A stretch of 64,000 nucleotides of DNA from DATKDP01 sp035546335. Its GTDB lineage: Bacteria > Acidobacteriota > Thermoanaerobaculia > Gp7-AA8. Below the pieces are notes generated by a model that saw only the letters and a program-made list of their open reading frames with translations, had not been told where the DNA came from and made no database searches. Shown here piece by piece: positions 49,913 through 57,898 of this stretch (positions are counted from its first letter, which is position 1; each line of letters starts with the position of its first letter). The position numbers and the translations under genes were made by a program. The stretch covers positions 1-64,000 of the forward strand of contig DATKDP010000111.1 in the NCBI GenBank assembly GCA_035546335.1, given 5' to 3'.

Positions 49913-50471
49913 CGCATGGGTCCGAACAGTCATTATCCCACCGCTGCGGGTTTTCCTCTGCCTCGTGCTCCATCGGGACGAACGTCTCGAACATCACGAG
50001 CCCGAGCGCCGGAATCGCCCCGGGGATCACCGTCTTGAGGAGGTCGGCGATCTCGGAAGTGACGATGGCGTTGATCCCGATGAAGTTGCGGTAGAGGGGA
50101 AACAGCTGGGTAATCCCGTGGTAGCGAACTCCGTGAATCCCGTCGGAATTCGTCGAGGGTGACATCGCCCACATGTATTTCACCCAGTCGCGCGAGAGAA
50201 GTTTCCATCCCAGAATCGATCGCCCCTGCACTTCGAGCATGATCGTGCGCGGGCTCCGATCTTTCTTGTCCACCGACCAGGAGCGGGCGGCGTAATGGGC
50301 GAAATGATTGAACTGCCACTTCTGCACGCCGATCCAGGCGAGTTGGATCATCAGAAAGAGACAGAGCACCAGCGCGACGAGAAAGAGGACGAACTCGACC
50401 GACCCCTGGCCCCGCTCTGGTTTGCTCAGGATGGCGGGACGGCCTATGTCTGAAAGCGAATGGCGTCGCAT
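49896..50471 (-). CDS. TadE-like pseudopilin
   Basis: The 191-residue protein has a 22-residue leader and the helix GQGSVEFVLFLVALVLCLFLMIQLAWIG, typical of TadE (G-x-G-S-V-E-F). The extracytoplasmic part contains HYAARSW, as in TadE-family proteins, and several cysteines at the C-terminus (CSDPCDD). ATG 50471 lies 2 bp after the prepilin peptidase stop. A longer upstream frame would overlap that gene entirely and is rejected. Confidence 0.8.
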   Translation of the reverse strand: MRRHSLSDIGRPAILSKPERGQGSVEFVLFLVALVLCLFLMIQLAWIGVQKWQFNHFAHYAARSWSVDKKDRSPRTIMLEVQGRSILGWKLLSRDWVKYMWAMSPSTNSDGIHGVRYHGITQLFPLYRNFIGINAIVTSEIADLLKTVIPGAIPALGLVMFETFVPMEHEAEENPQRWDNDCSDPCDDNKR

Positions 50472-50473
50472 GG

Positions 50474-51016
50474 TCAGAATCCTGCGAAAAGCCGGAGTCC
50501 GGCGGTCTCCGCGATCAGCGCTGCGACAGAGCCGGTGCCGATCACGATGGCGAACGGAATCCGATGCCCTTCTCCCTCGACGATCGCTTCCGACGGCTCG
50601 AGCTGCCAGCGGATCGCCTCCCATCCCGCTTTGATCAATCGTCTGAGCAGAGGAAACAGCGCCTTTTTCCAGGCGAGCACGAGGATCGAGACGACCATCC
50701 CGATGAGCAGCGTCCAAGCGAGCGCCTCGGCGAAAAAGCGCAGCCCGCCGATCGATCCGATTGCCCCCATCAACTTTCCGTCTCCTCCACCGATGACGCC
50801 GAACGTGAAGAGCATGAATCCGAGAACGAGGCCTGCCGCCATGGCCAAAACCGAGCTGAGAAGCCCGCGAGGACCGCTCAACACCGCCGACGCCAGAAGT
50901 CCGGCGAGGGCAAACGTGATCGTCCAGCGATTCGGGACGCGCTTCGTCTTCCAATCGATCCAGGCGACGGGAATCAGAAGAGCGCAGAGGAGAACCGCCT
51001 TGACGAGCTCGGACAG
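50474..51016 (-). CDS. Prepilin peptidase (TadV/CpaA type), probable CTG start
   Basis: The aspartic membrane peptidase shows both catalytic motifs: WIDWKTKRVPN (first Asp) and GVIGGGDGKLM (GxGDxK, second Asp), with four or five hydrophobic helices. A frame beginning at GTG 50884 would lose the first Asp. The frame extends back to a TGA, and no ATG, GTG or TTG lies between it and the first Asp. CTG at 51016, one base after the Flp3 stop and 5 bases behind GAGG, is the best start and gives about 180 residues. It would process the Flp and TadE-like prepilins. Confidence 0.8.
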   Translation of the reverse strand: MSELVKAVLLCALLIPVAWIDWKTKRVPNRWTITFALAGLLASAVLSGPRGLLSSVLAMAAGLVLGFMLFTFGVIGGGDGKLMGAIGSIGGLRFFAEALAWTLLIGMVVSILVLAWKKALFPLLRRLIKAGWEAIRWQLEPSEAIVEGEGHRIPFAIVIGTGSVAALIAETAGLRLFAGF

Positions 51017-51017
51017 C

Positions 51018-51188
51018 TCAACCTCGCGTGAACGTACCGATCACCTTGGCAACGAATTCCTTCAGGAACTTCTCCAGCAGAAGCTTGAACGCGACCCAGA
51101 TCGGCACCGAGATCAGACCGATGATCAGGATGTACTCGGTCGCCGACTGCCCGCACTCGTCCTTCCAGTAATCCCCGAGGCGGCCCAT
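51018..51188 (-). CDS. Flp-family pilin, third in the series
   Basis: The 56-residue prepilin has the leader GRLGDYWKDECG, the cleavage region GQSATEYILIIGLISVPIWV and an amphipathic tail. The invariant Glu and Tyr at +4/+5 after the cleavage Gly (ATEY) are those of Flp pilins. ATG 51188 follows GGAG by 5 bases; an in-frame ATG at 51212 would add eight residues. Confidence 0.88.
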   Translation of the reverse strand: MGRLGDYWKDECGQSATEYILIIGLISVPIWVAFKLLLEKFLKEFVAKVIGTFTRG

Positions 51189-51216
51189 GGCGTCTCCGCT
51201 TCGAAGAGCCATCCGT

Positions 51217-51405
51217 TCAGGGCGTGCCCTGCTGGTTCATCCAGGTCGTGACCTTGGTGATGAACCCCTTGATCGCATCGCGAAACGCATAGAGCGCCAC
51301 GATGATCACGAGCACGATCAGGCCGACGATCAGGATGTACTCCAGCATCCCCTGTCCGCTGTCATCCGTCAGAAACTGCTTGACTTTTCTGGTGATCCGC
51401 CGCAT
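51217..51405 (-). CDS. Flp-family pilin, second in the series
   Basis: The 62-residue prepilin has a basic leader, GQGMLEYILIVGLIVLVIIV and a short tail (FRDAIKGFITKVTTWMN). GAGGAGGA lies just before the ATG, the strongest ribosome-binding site of the three pilins, so this may be the major subunit. Confidence 0.9.
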   Translation of the reverse strand: MRRITRKVKQFLTDDSGQGMLEYILIVGLIVLVIIVALYAFRDAIKGFITKVTTWMNQQGTP

Positions 51406-51425
51406 CGAAATCCTCCTCGGCCCCG

Positions 51426-51683
51426 TCAGATCCCGGGTCCGTTTAACAGCACATTGACTGTGGTGACGAGTTTCTTGATGACCGTTTGCAGGTTGTTGAA
51501 GGCGATCGCGATCGGAATCGCGATCAGCCCGACGATCAGGATGTACTCGGTGACCGCCTGACCCCGTTGGCTGCCCGGCGAGTCGAGCTCGTCAGCGTGG
51601 CCTTTCCTGAGGCTCGTTTCACTCGCCTCGAGCACGACGGATCGAGCGGCGCGACGGATCGGATCGAAGAGCGTTCCGTTCAT
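51426..51683 (-). CDS. Flp-family pilin, first in the series
   Basis: The 85-residue prepilin has an unusually long, basic 42-residue leader before the cleavage region GQAVTEYILIVGLIAIPIAI. It is the first gene of the minus-strand tad cluster. The intergenic region up to 51773 should hold the operon promoter. A start nearer the pilin helix is possible, but no ATG is available there. Confidence 0.82.
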   Translation of the reverse strand: MNGTLFDPIRRAARSVVLEASETSLRKGHADELDSPGSQRGQAVTEYILIVGLIAIPIAIAFNNLQTVIKKLVTTVNVLLNGPGI

Positions 51684-51723
51684 GATGAAAAAAAGGTCTT
51701 TCGATGGTAATGGAATGAAAGGC

Positions 51724-51729
51724 TATAAT
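51724..51729 (+). promoter_or_regulatory. -10 box upstream of the FHA-SH3 gene
   Basis: TATAAT lies 45 bases before the GTG at 51774, in the 90-bp region shared with the divergent flp operon. A -35 box is not evident (TCGATG at 17-bp spacing). Confidence 0.45.
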
Positions 51730-51773
51730 CAAGGTGCAATAACTATCCGATGCGAGCAAGACGGGGGTAAATC

Positions 51774-53747
51774 GTGGAACTGACCGTGCGGCACCTCAGC
51801 GGATCACGAGCCGGACAGGAACAGACGTTCCGCTCGGAGACGATCACCATTGGGCGCAATCCAACGAGCAGTATCGCATTCGATGCGGAACGAGACCTGG
51901 CCGTTTCCGGCCGCCATGCCGAAGTCGTCCTGCGCGATCGAGCGTGGGTTCTCCGCGATCTCGGCAGCAGCAACGGCACCTTCGTGGGAAGCGAGCGCAT
52001 CACCGAGCGTCCGCTCCGGCCGGGTGAGATCGTTCAGCTCGGCAAGAACGGCCCGCGCATTGAATTCGTCTTCCGCGTTTCCCCGACGACCGGCGAGGTC
52101 GAGCCGACCATCGTCGTTCCGACCGACATGGAGAATGTTCCCATGGAAGGTCGGACCGTTGCGATGATGATGCAGTCTCCTCCTCCTCCGTCTGCCGCAG
52201 CCGGCGGCATTCCGGTTCCTCCGGTGATGCCGAAACAGCGCAAGGGCATCAAGCCGGTCTTCGTCATCCTCGGCAGCCTGGTGCTCATCGTCGGGCTTCT
52301 TATCGCCGGGCTTGCTGCAATCATCTTCATGAAGGCGCGCGCTCAGAGAAGCGAAATCGCGTCAGAGGCGGCCTCGATTCAGCAGGTCGAGGAGGAGAAA
52401 GTCGCGGAAGCCAACCGCCTGCGCGAAGAGCTGGTGCAGCAGAGGGAGATCGTCTCGCAGACAGAGGAGCAGCTGAAGGCTGCTCAGGTCGAGCCCCCCT
52501 CGGGAGCGGCGGCTGAAACAGGAACCGACGGGGCGGAGCTCGAGCGCCAGCTCGCCGAATCGCAACGCATGCTCGAGGAGGTGACGCGACAGCTTCAGAT
52601 GAAGAACGACGAGATCGTCAAGATCCGTACGCAGCCTCCGCCCACCGTGAGGCCCACGCCGGTTTCGGGAGTGCGCACGGCGACTGCGAAGCCCGTGAAG
52701 AAGCAGCAGACTCCCGCAACCACCTCCCCTCCACCTCCGGCTGCAGCCGAGGTGCAGCCTCCGGCGAATCTCATCACGGGAAAACAGCTCAAGCGGCTGA
52801 TCGGCGTGCGCGCCATCGCGCCGGAGGTCCCCCCGGCCGATCTGCCGGACCGAACCGGTGACGAGCTGGCACAGATGATTCAGCGCTCACTCATCACTCT
52901 GGGCGACATCGCCCCGGACGACAGCGGGATCGCTTCGGTCGCCGTGTCGGTCATAAACTATCAGGCGGGGCAGCGCACGAACGTGAACCTGCGCTCCGCC
53001 TCGGAAGCGGCGAGCAGAATCGGAAGCCTGGCAGGCGAGAGCATTCCGAGGACTCCGGTCAACGTCACCAGCATCACGTTCGACTCTTCGATGTCGATCC
53101 GTGTGCGGATGCTCGACCGCAGTGGCGGCACTGTGGCGGAGGCGACTCCAGCCTCGGCAGCGAAGGGAACGCGGTCCAGCGTCTCCCTCGACGGCGTCCC
53201 CTTCTCGCAGGTGTTCGGCAGCGATACACCGCCGGGCGACGTGGCGCGCGATGTCGTCGGGCAGGCCGTCGAAGCGATCAGTGCGCAGGTACGCCAAATG
53301 GAATGGAGCACCGCTGCGACACGGTCGTCGGATCCGAAGAAGGTCACACTCCGCGCAGGTCGCAACGCGAATGTCGAAATCGGAGACGTGTTCAAGCTCG
53401 TCGACCGAAACAGGGCCGTGGCGAACGTTCGGGTGGTCGAGCTCGGCGACGCGACGAGCACTGCAGAGGTTCTCGATGGCGACGTTCGTTCAGATGGATT
53501 GCGAGCCCACTACCTCGGTTTTGCCGGCACGAGCCCTTCCGCTCTGACCAGGGGTGCAGGCCCGAAGCATGTGAGAATGAGGTCCAACGCGGATGCTCAC
53601 CAGGGACCTGGAAAGTCGTTCCCGAAAGTGAAGGGGCTGCGCCGTGGAGCGCGTGCCCAGCTTCACTACACCGTCGGGATCTGGGCGAAGGTTTCGGACG
53701 CCAAAGGGACGTTCTGGGTACCGTTGACGGCCGCAGGGATCGAGTGA
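51774..53747 (+). CDS. FHA domain membrane protein with coiled coil and C-terminal SH3-like domain
   Basis: Of 657 residues, 1-100 form an FHA domain (ITIGRNPTSSIAF, SGRHAEVV, LGSSNGTFV). A Pro-rich linker precedes one transmembrane helix (about 162-186), then a coiled coil (about 187-290), a Pro/Thr-rich spacer and a 160-residue alpha/beta region (350-510). A region with 'VTLRAGRNANVEIGDVFKLVDRNRAVANVRVVEL' resembles the FlgT-C/CsgG-like fold, and the last 65 residues (VRMRSNADAHQGPG...) resemble a bacterial SH3 domain. GTG start behind GGGGG. It is divergent from the flp genes. It may connect cytoplasmic phosphoproteins to the periplasm or cell wall. Confidence 0.8.
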   Translation: MELTVRHLSGSRAGQEQTFRSETITIGRNPTSSIAFDAERDLAVSGRHAEVVLRDRAWVLRDLGSSNGTFVGSERITERPLRPGEIVQLGKNGPRIEFVFRVSPTTGEVEPTIVVPTDMENVPMEGRTVAMMMQSPPPPSAAAGGIPVPPVMPKQRKGIKPVFVILGSLVLIVGLLIAGLAAIIFMKARAQRSEIASEAASIQQVEEEKVAEANRLREELVQQREIVSQTEEQLKAAQVEPPSGAAAETGTDGAELERQLAESQRMLEEVTRQLQMKNDEIVKIRTQPPPTVRPTPVSGVRTATAKPVKKQQTPATTSPPPPAAAEVQPPANLITGKQLKRLIGVRAIAPEVPPADLPDRTGDELAQMIQRSLITLGDIAPDDSGIASVAVSVINYQAGQRTNVNLRSASEAASRIGSLAGESIPRTPVNVTSITFDSSMSIRVRMLDRSGGTVAEATPASAAKGTRSSVSLDGVPFSQVFGSDTPPGDVARDVVGQAVEAISAQVRQMEWSTAATRSSDPKKVTLRAGRNANVEIGDVFKLVDRNRAVANVRVVELGDATSTAEVLDGDVRSDGLRAHYLGFAGTSPSALTRGAGPKHVRMRSNADAHQGPGKSFPKVKGLRRGARAQLHYTVGIWAKVSDAKGTFWVPLTAAGIE

Positions 53748-53748
53748 A

Positions 53749-54756
53749 TCACTGCGCGAGCTTTCGCTTCGCGATGGCGACCTCGTTACTGTCGGCCGGT
53801 CCGAACTTGACGACCTTCTCGAAATAGCCTCGCGCCTGCTCGGCCTCGTTGCCGGCTGCATGGACCAGTCCCAGCTCCAGCGCGGTGGCGGCGTAGCGCT
53901 GCTGGAGTGCGGCGTCGGGCGCCTTCGCCAGCGCTTCTTCCCACGACTGAAAGAGCTCGTCGAGCTTGAGCTCGGCCGCCAGCGCCTCGGGGGACACAGA
54001 CGGCTCGACGGCTTCGGGTGCCTTCTCGGGTGCCTTCTCGGGCGCCACAGTTGCCACTTCCTCTGCCGCAGGCTCTGCCGCGACCTGAGGCGGGGAATCC
54101 TTCCTTCCGATGGCGACGGCGATGAGCAGCACCAGCAGAAAGCCGCCGAGGGCCGCGATGATCATCAGGCGACGCTTCCGCGCTCCTGCGCGAGCCGCCG
54201 GCGCGGCGGAAGGTTGGCTCTGCGCCGGCTGGGGCGAAGAAGAAACGTCCGGCGACGGCATCGCCTGGTAGACGGTCCTCGGAATCACCGGATCATCGGA
54301 TGGGAACGGCTCTTCGAAGACGGTGTGGGGAACATCCCTCCCCGACAAGGCTCCTTCGTACATCGTTTTTGGTGATTCACGATACTCGCCGGGAAGAGGT
54401 GTCTCGAATACCGTGCCGGGGATCGCGGCACTCTCACCTCCCGCGGCCGTTCCCGCGGGAAGGTCCTCCTGGTCGCCTTCGGCGACCATCTCGAAGCCGC
54501 CGATCGAGTATGCCTGATCGAATGCCAGCGGTTCTTCGTCGATGCGCCGGCCATCGCGCGAGATTCCCTCGAGGCTCGTGGCGGGGTCGACGATGTACCA
54601 GCCGTCGTCACGCCTCTCGATGTCGCCGACGTGTGGTGCCAGATAGGGGTCGTCGATCTTGATCTCGCAGTCGTCGCCCGCACCGATTTTTGCGCGGTCT
54701 CCTTCGATCTCGATGGCCCTGATGACGATGCCGTGCCGCCGTATCGATAATTTCAT
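53749..54756 (-). CDS. FHA-like membrane protein with C-terminal TPR-like helices
   Basis: The 335-residue protein has an FHA fold at residues 1-95 that lacks the usual S-x-x-H and N-G-T residues (EIKIDDPYLAPHVGDIERR), so phosphothreonine binding is doubtful. A long acidic, Pro-rich linker holds repeated 'T[VM][FY]E' motifs (GTVFETPLP, KTMYEGAL, HTVFEEPFP, RTVYQAM), then one transmembrane helix (about 200-222), a Lys/Glu/Ala/Pro linker and two TPR-like helix pairs. The four threonine motifs could be kinase targets. GAGGAGAGG precedes the ATG. It lies 22 bp after the PilB gene, and its stop faces the upstream FHA gene. Confidence 0.75.
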   Translation of the reverse strand: MKLSIRRHGIVIRAIEIEGDRAKIGAGDDCEIKIDDPYLAPHVGDIERRDDGWYIVDPATSLEGISRDGRRIDEEPLAFDQAYSIGGFEMVAEGDQEDLPAGTAAGGESAAIPGTVFETPLPGEYRESPKTMYEGALSGRDVPHTVFEEPFPSDDPVIPRTVYQAMPSPDVSSSPQPAQSQPSAAPAARAGARKRRLMIIAALGGFLLVLLIAVAIGRKDSPPQVAAEPAAEEVATVAPEKAPEKAPEAVEPSVSPEALAAELKLDELFQSWEEALAKAPDAALQQRYAATALELGLVHAAGNEAEQARGYFEKVVKFGPADSNEVAIAKRKLAQ

Positions 54757-54778
54757 GACCTCTCCTCGCCTGATCGCT

Positions 54779-56557
54779 CTACTCGGCAGTGACCCGTACG
54801 ACTTCCTCGACCGAAGTGACTCCGCTGGCACACAGGCGGAGCGCTCCGGCACGCAGCGAGAGCATTCCGTTCTTCTCGGCGATCTCCCGGATCTCACCGA
54901 GCGAGGCACGACGATTGATCGCATCGGTCATCTCGTCACCCCCCTGAAGAATCTCGAAGACGCCGATTCTTCCCGCGTAGCCGGTCAGATTGCAGCGCGC
55001 ACAGCCTCCGCGCGTGAAGAGATCTTCGGATTCCGGCACATCGATCGGGGCGAAGTTCTCGAGAAGGCTCGTGCGCTTGATCGGGACTTTGCATTCTCTG
55101 CACAGAGTGCGCATCAGACGTTGTGCGACCACCATGCGGAGGGACGAGGCAACGATGAACGGATCCATGTCGAGGTTGAGAAGGCGCATCACGGCGGTGG
55201 GGGCGTCGTTGGTGTGCAGCGTCGAGAGGACGAGATGCCCGGTGAGCGCGGCCTTCAGTGCGATGTCGGCCGTCTCCTGGTCGCGGATCTCCCCCACCAT
55301 GATCACGTCGGGATCCTGACGCAGGAACGATCGGAGCGCCATGGCGAAGGTGCAATCCTTGCCGCAGGGAACCTGGACGACACCTGGAATTTCCGACTCG
55401 ACCGGCTCCTCCGCCGTCACGATGCAGCGCTCGTCGTCATTGAGCACCGAGAGGATCGAATAGAGCGTCGAGGTCTTGCCGGATCCGGTCGGTCCCGTCA
55501 CCAGAATCAGCCCGTTCGGCGCGCCGATGTTCCGTTGCACCCGCTCGAGCTCCTCGGAGGTCAATCCGATCTTGTCCAGCCCGACGGATTGATTCCCCTT
55601 CTCCAGCAGGCGCATGACCGTTTTGTTTCCGTGAATCGTCGGAAGCACCGACACGCGGAATTCGACTCGTCTGCCGTACACCGGGGAGTAGTTGATCTGC
55701 CCGTCGACCGGCGTGCGGATCTCCTGCAGTGCGATCCCGGCCATCTTCTTGACTCTCGTATTGACGACTTCGCCGCACTTCTTCGGCAGCTCGAAGACGG
55801 TTGTCAACACGCCGTTGATCCTCGTTCGGATGCGGTACGCCGATGATCCCGGCTCGATGTGGATGTCGCTGCAGTTCCGCAGAATGAGGTTCATGAGCAA
55901 CCGCTGCGAGTAGTCGACGACGGTGGGGTGGACCAGAAAATGGTCGAGATCCTCCGCATCCTCTTTCGCCCGTTCATAGCTGCGGTTCACCAGCGCGAGA
56001 AAGTTCTCGTACGCAGGTCCGATGTCGGTCCCGACTTTGCGCTCGTGGATCTTTGCCAGGACCTCATCCGGTTTCGTGTCGCGCAGCTCCTTGAGCACTT
56101 CCGGAAGCATCGGGCCGAAGTTCTGCTCGATCGCCAGCTGAACCCCGCGATAGGTCGTCACCACCGGCTTGACCCGCAGCGACGTCGTCGATTCGAGCCC
56201 CCGGAGCAGCTCTTCGTTGGAGGGATTAGGCATCGCCAGCGTCAGCTCGTTTCCGCCGAGCGAGATCGGGAAGATCTTCAGACCGACGATGGCCGGCAGC
56301 GGCAGCACCTCGAGAATCGAGAAGATGAAATCCTTGTCGATGGTGATCTGCGACGGGTCGACAGCGACACTCCCGGAAACTTCCTCGAGGATCCTTCGAT
56401 ACGTTTCCACCGGGATCTGGGCTGCCTGGTGAAGAGCATGTTCGAACGACAGCCCCTTCTCACGCACGAGCTCGATCTCTTCGTGCTCCTTCTCGGTGAT
56501 CAACTTGTAGGTGAGAAGCGTTTTCCCCACCTTCTCGAAGAACTCGCGGTCATCCAT
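54779..56557 (-). CDS. pilB: PilB/GspE-type secretion ATPase
   Basis: The 592-residue ATPase has an N-terminal GspE-N domain ('KLITEKEHEEIELVREKGLSFEHAL'), a linker, and the catalytic core with RIRTRINGVL, Walker A VTGPTGSGKTSTLYSIL, Asp box TAEEPVESEIPG, Walker B DPDVIMVGEIRDQETADIAL and HTNDAPTAVMRLL. A four-Cys zinc motif (CRECKVP...CARCNLTGYAGR) is present, as in PilB/GspE. ATG 56557 starts the conserved MDDREFFEKVG. No pilC, pilA or pilM-Q is adjacent, so the partner apparatus (type IV pilus or T2SS) lies elsewhere. Confidence 0.93.
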   Translation of the reverse strand: MDDREFFEKVGKTLLTYKLITEKEHEEIELVREKGLSFEHALHQAAQIPVETYRRILEEVSGSVAVDPSQITIDKDFIFSILEVLPLPAIVGLKIFPISLGGNELTLAMPNPSNEELLRGLESTTSLRVKPVVTTYRGVQLAIEQNFGPMLPEVLKELRDTKPDEVLAKIHERKVGTDIGPAYENFLALVNRSYERAKEDAEDLDHFLVHPTVVDYSQRLLMNLILRNCSDIHIEPGSSAYRIRTRINGVLTTVFELPKKCGEVVNTRVKKMAGIALQEIRTPVDGQINYSPVYGRRVEFRVSVLPTIHGNKTVMRLLEKGNQSVGLDKIGLTSEELERVQRNIGAPNGLILVTGPTGSGKTSTLYSILSVLNDDERCIVTAEEPVESEIPGVVQVPCGKDCTFAMALRSFLRQDPDVIMVGEIRDQETADIALKAALTGHLVLSTLHTNDAPTAVMRLLNLDMDPFIVASSLRMVVAQRLMRTLCRECKVPIKRTSLLENFAPIDVPESEDLFTRGGCARCNLTGYAGRIGVFEILQGGDEMTDAINRRASLGEIREIAEKNGMLSLRAGALRLCASGVTSVEEVVRVTAE

Positions 56558-56604
56558 TGCGCGCCTATGATACGACGCTCCGGCCCTCGCGCAATTGCTT
56601 CGTC

Positions 56605-56720
56605 GGATTTTCGTAGGGGCGAAGCATTTGCGCGAGGGCCGCGGCAGCAGGCTCGCGTGACTGCGACGCAGCGCAATAGCTTCGCCCGGGTGCTTGCGAG
56701 ACTGTGACATTCGCGCTGGC
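56605..56720. repeat. Full copy of the GTAGGGGCGAAGCATTTGC repeat family
   Basis: TCGTAGGGGCGAAGCATTTG at 56609 and GCGCAATAGCTTCGCCCGGG near 56673-56692 bound a palindromic unit ending GCGAGACTGTGACATTCGCG. It occupies the first half of the 307-bp gap; the second half carries the tRNA promoter. Confidence 0.75.
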
Positions 56721-56770
56721 GATCGCGTGCCGCCCTTTTTTCGCTCTCCGAAGGGCCGAAGCAGGCGGGT

Positions 56771-56799
56771 TGCTGCGGCGGCTGCGGAAGGGTAGAATC
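56771..56799 (+). promoter_or_regulatory. Promoter candidate for tRNA-Arg(ACG)-tadA
   Basis: TTGCTG (56771-56776), 17-bp spacer, TAGAAT (56794-56799), about 65 bases upstream of the tRNA. Confidence 0.5.
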
Positions 56800-56864
56800 C
56801 GCGTCCCTTCGGCGGAATTCAGTCGCCGCGGGGAGGGTTTTGAGTAGCCGTTGTACGTCATTGC

Positions 56865-56941
56865 GCACCCATAGCTTAATTGGATAGAGCACCTGACTAC
56901 GGATCAGGAGGTTCGAGGTTCGAGTCCTCGTGGGTGCACCA
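56865..56941 (+). tRNA. tRNA-Arg(ACG), CCA encoded
   Basis: Acceptor GCACCCA/TGGGTGC, anticodon ACG in loop CTACGGA, T-loop AGGTTCGAGTCCT and CCA. Its A34 is the substrate of the deaminase encoded 47 bp downstream. Confidence 0.95.
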
Positions 56942-56988
56942 TTCCGGCCATGGCGGGCCCGCCTCGCCGTTGGAATCTTTGAAACCTG

Positions 56989-57462
56989 ATGAATCCGCAC
57001 GACTGGATGGAAGAAGCACTCGCGCTGGCGGAAGCCGCGGGACGCGAGGGAGAGATTCCCGTCGGCGCCGTGGTCGTCGACCGGAAGGGCACTGTGATCG
57101 GACGCGGCCGCAACTGCCGCGAATCGGGAGATCCGCTCGGTCATGCGGAAATCCTGGCGATTCGGGAGGCTGCACGATCGATCGGCGACTGGCGGCTCGA
57201 AGGAACGACGCTCGTGGTCACGCTCGAGCCGTGTGCGATGTGCGCCGGCGCGATCGTCAACGCGCGCATCGACGAGCTGATCTTCGGCGCCTACGATCCG
57301 AAGGCGGGCTTTTGCGGCTCGCTCGGAAATCTCGTCCAGGATCCCCGGCTCAACCATCGTGCCGGCGTCACCGCCGGCGTGGAGGAAGAACGCTCACGGC
57401 AGCTGTTGCAGCGGTTTTTCGCCGGGTTGCGCGAAGGGAAGTCGCGCGGAAGCTTCGAATGA
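56989..57462 (+). CDS. tadA: tRNA(adenine-34) deaminase TadA
   Basis: The 157-residue zinc deaminase converts A34 of tRNA-Arg(ACG) to inosine so that it reads CGU, CGC and CGA. Signatures are GEIPVGAVVVD, the HAE active site (LGHAEILAIREAA), PCAMCAGAIVNARI (PCxxC zinc ligands) and the C-terminal RFFAGLREGK. Length is typical. The gene directly follows its tRNA substrate, which suggests cotranscription. It should not be confused with the Tad-pilus ATPase of the same name. Confidence 0.95.
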   Translation: MNPHDWMEEALALAEAAGREGEIPVGAVVVDRKGTVIGRGRNCRESGDPLGHAEILAIREAARSIGDWRLEGTTLVVTLEPCAMCAGAIVNARIDELIFGAYDPKAGFCGSLGNLVQDPRLNHRAGVTAGVEEERSRQLLQRFFAGLREGKSRGSFE

Positions 57463-57509
57463 GATCGGTGGCTCGCCAGGCGCTGGCGCCGCTGAAAGCA
57501 GGGAATCGC

Positions 57510-57599
57510 GGAGAGATGGCAGAGTGGTCGAATGCGGCGGTCTCGAAAACCGTTGTACCGGTGACGGTACCGTGGGTTCGAATCCCACTCTCTCCGCCA
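57510..57599 (+). tRNA. tRNA-Ser(CGA), CCA encoded
   Basis: A class II tRNA of 90 nt with acceptor GGAGAGA/TCTCTCC, anticodon CGA in loop CTCGAAA, a long variable arm (TACCGGTGACGGTA) and the T-loop GGTTCGAATCC. Confidence 0.95.
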
Positions 57600-57640
57600 G
57601 ATTTCCCGGCGGTTCGGTTCGTTGAAAAGTTCGATGTCCC

Positions 57641-57730
57641 GGAGAGATGTCCGAGTGGCTTAAGGAGCACGCTTGGAAAGCGTGTGTACATGAAAGTGTA
57701 CCGTGGGTTCGAATCCCACTCTCTCCGCCA
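57641..57730 (+). tRNA. tRNA-Ser(GGA), CCA encoded
   Basis: A class II tRNA of 90 nt, same acceptor and T-arm as the preceding tRNA-Ser, anticodon GGA in loop TTGGAAA, and variable arm GTACATGAAAGTGTAC. Confidence 0.95.
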
Positions 57731-57762
57731 CCAGTCGATCCACCGCGAAGCCCTGTTCGAAT

Positions 57763-57862
57763 GAGCCCGGGTCCTGTGCAGCAGAAGCCTTCGAACCTCG
57801 TCAGGTCCGGAAGGAAGCAGCGATAAGATGGCGCCACTGCGTGCCGCAGCAAACCTGGGCTC
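57763..57862 (+). ncRNA. ffs: Signal recognition particle RNA, small bacterial type (4.5S)
   Basis: The terminal stem GAGCCCGGGT/ACCTGGGCTC encloses the universal SRP domain IV hairpin: GGTCCTGTGCAGCAGAAGCC-like 5' side, TCAGGTCCGGAAGGAAGCAGC and the matching 3' side. The GGAA-type tetraloop region TCCGGAAGGAAGCAGC is diagnostic. The size is about 100 nt, with no Alu domain. Ends are estimated from the stem. Confidence 0.92.
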
Positions 57863-57898
57863 TTTCGAGCGGGGATTCGTTTCTGTGAAGCTACGTCC

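Noticed and set aside
49896..50954. 352-residue version of the TadE-like protein
   Set aside because: The first 160 residues overlap the prepilin peptidase gene in another frame; the real start is ATG 50471.
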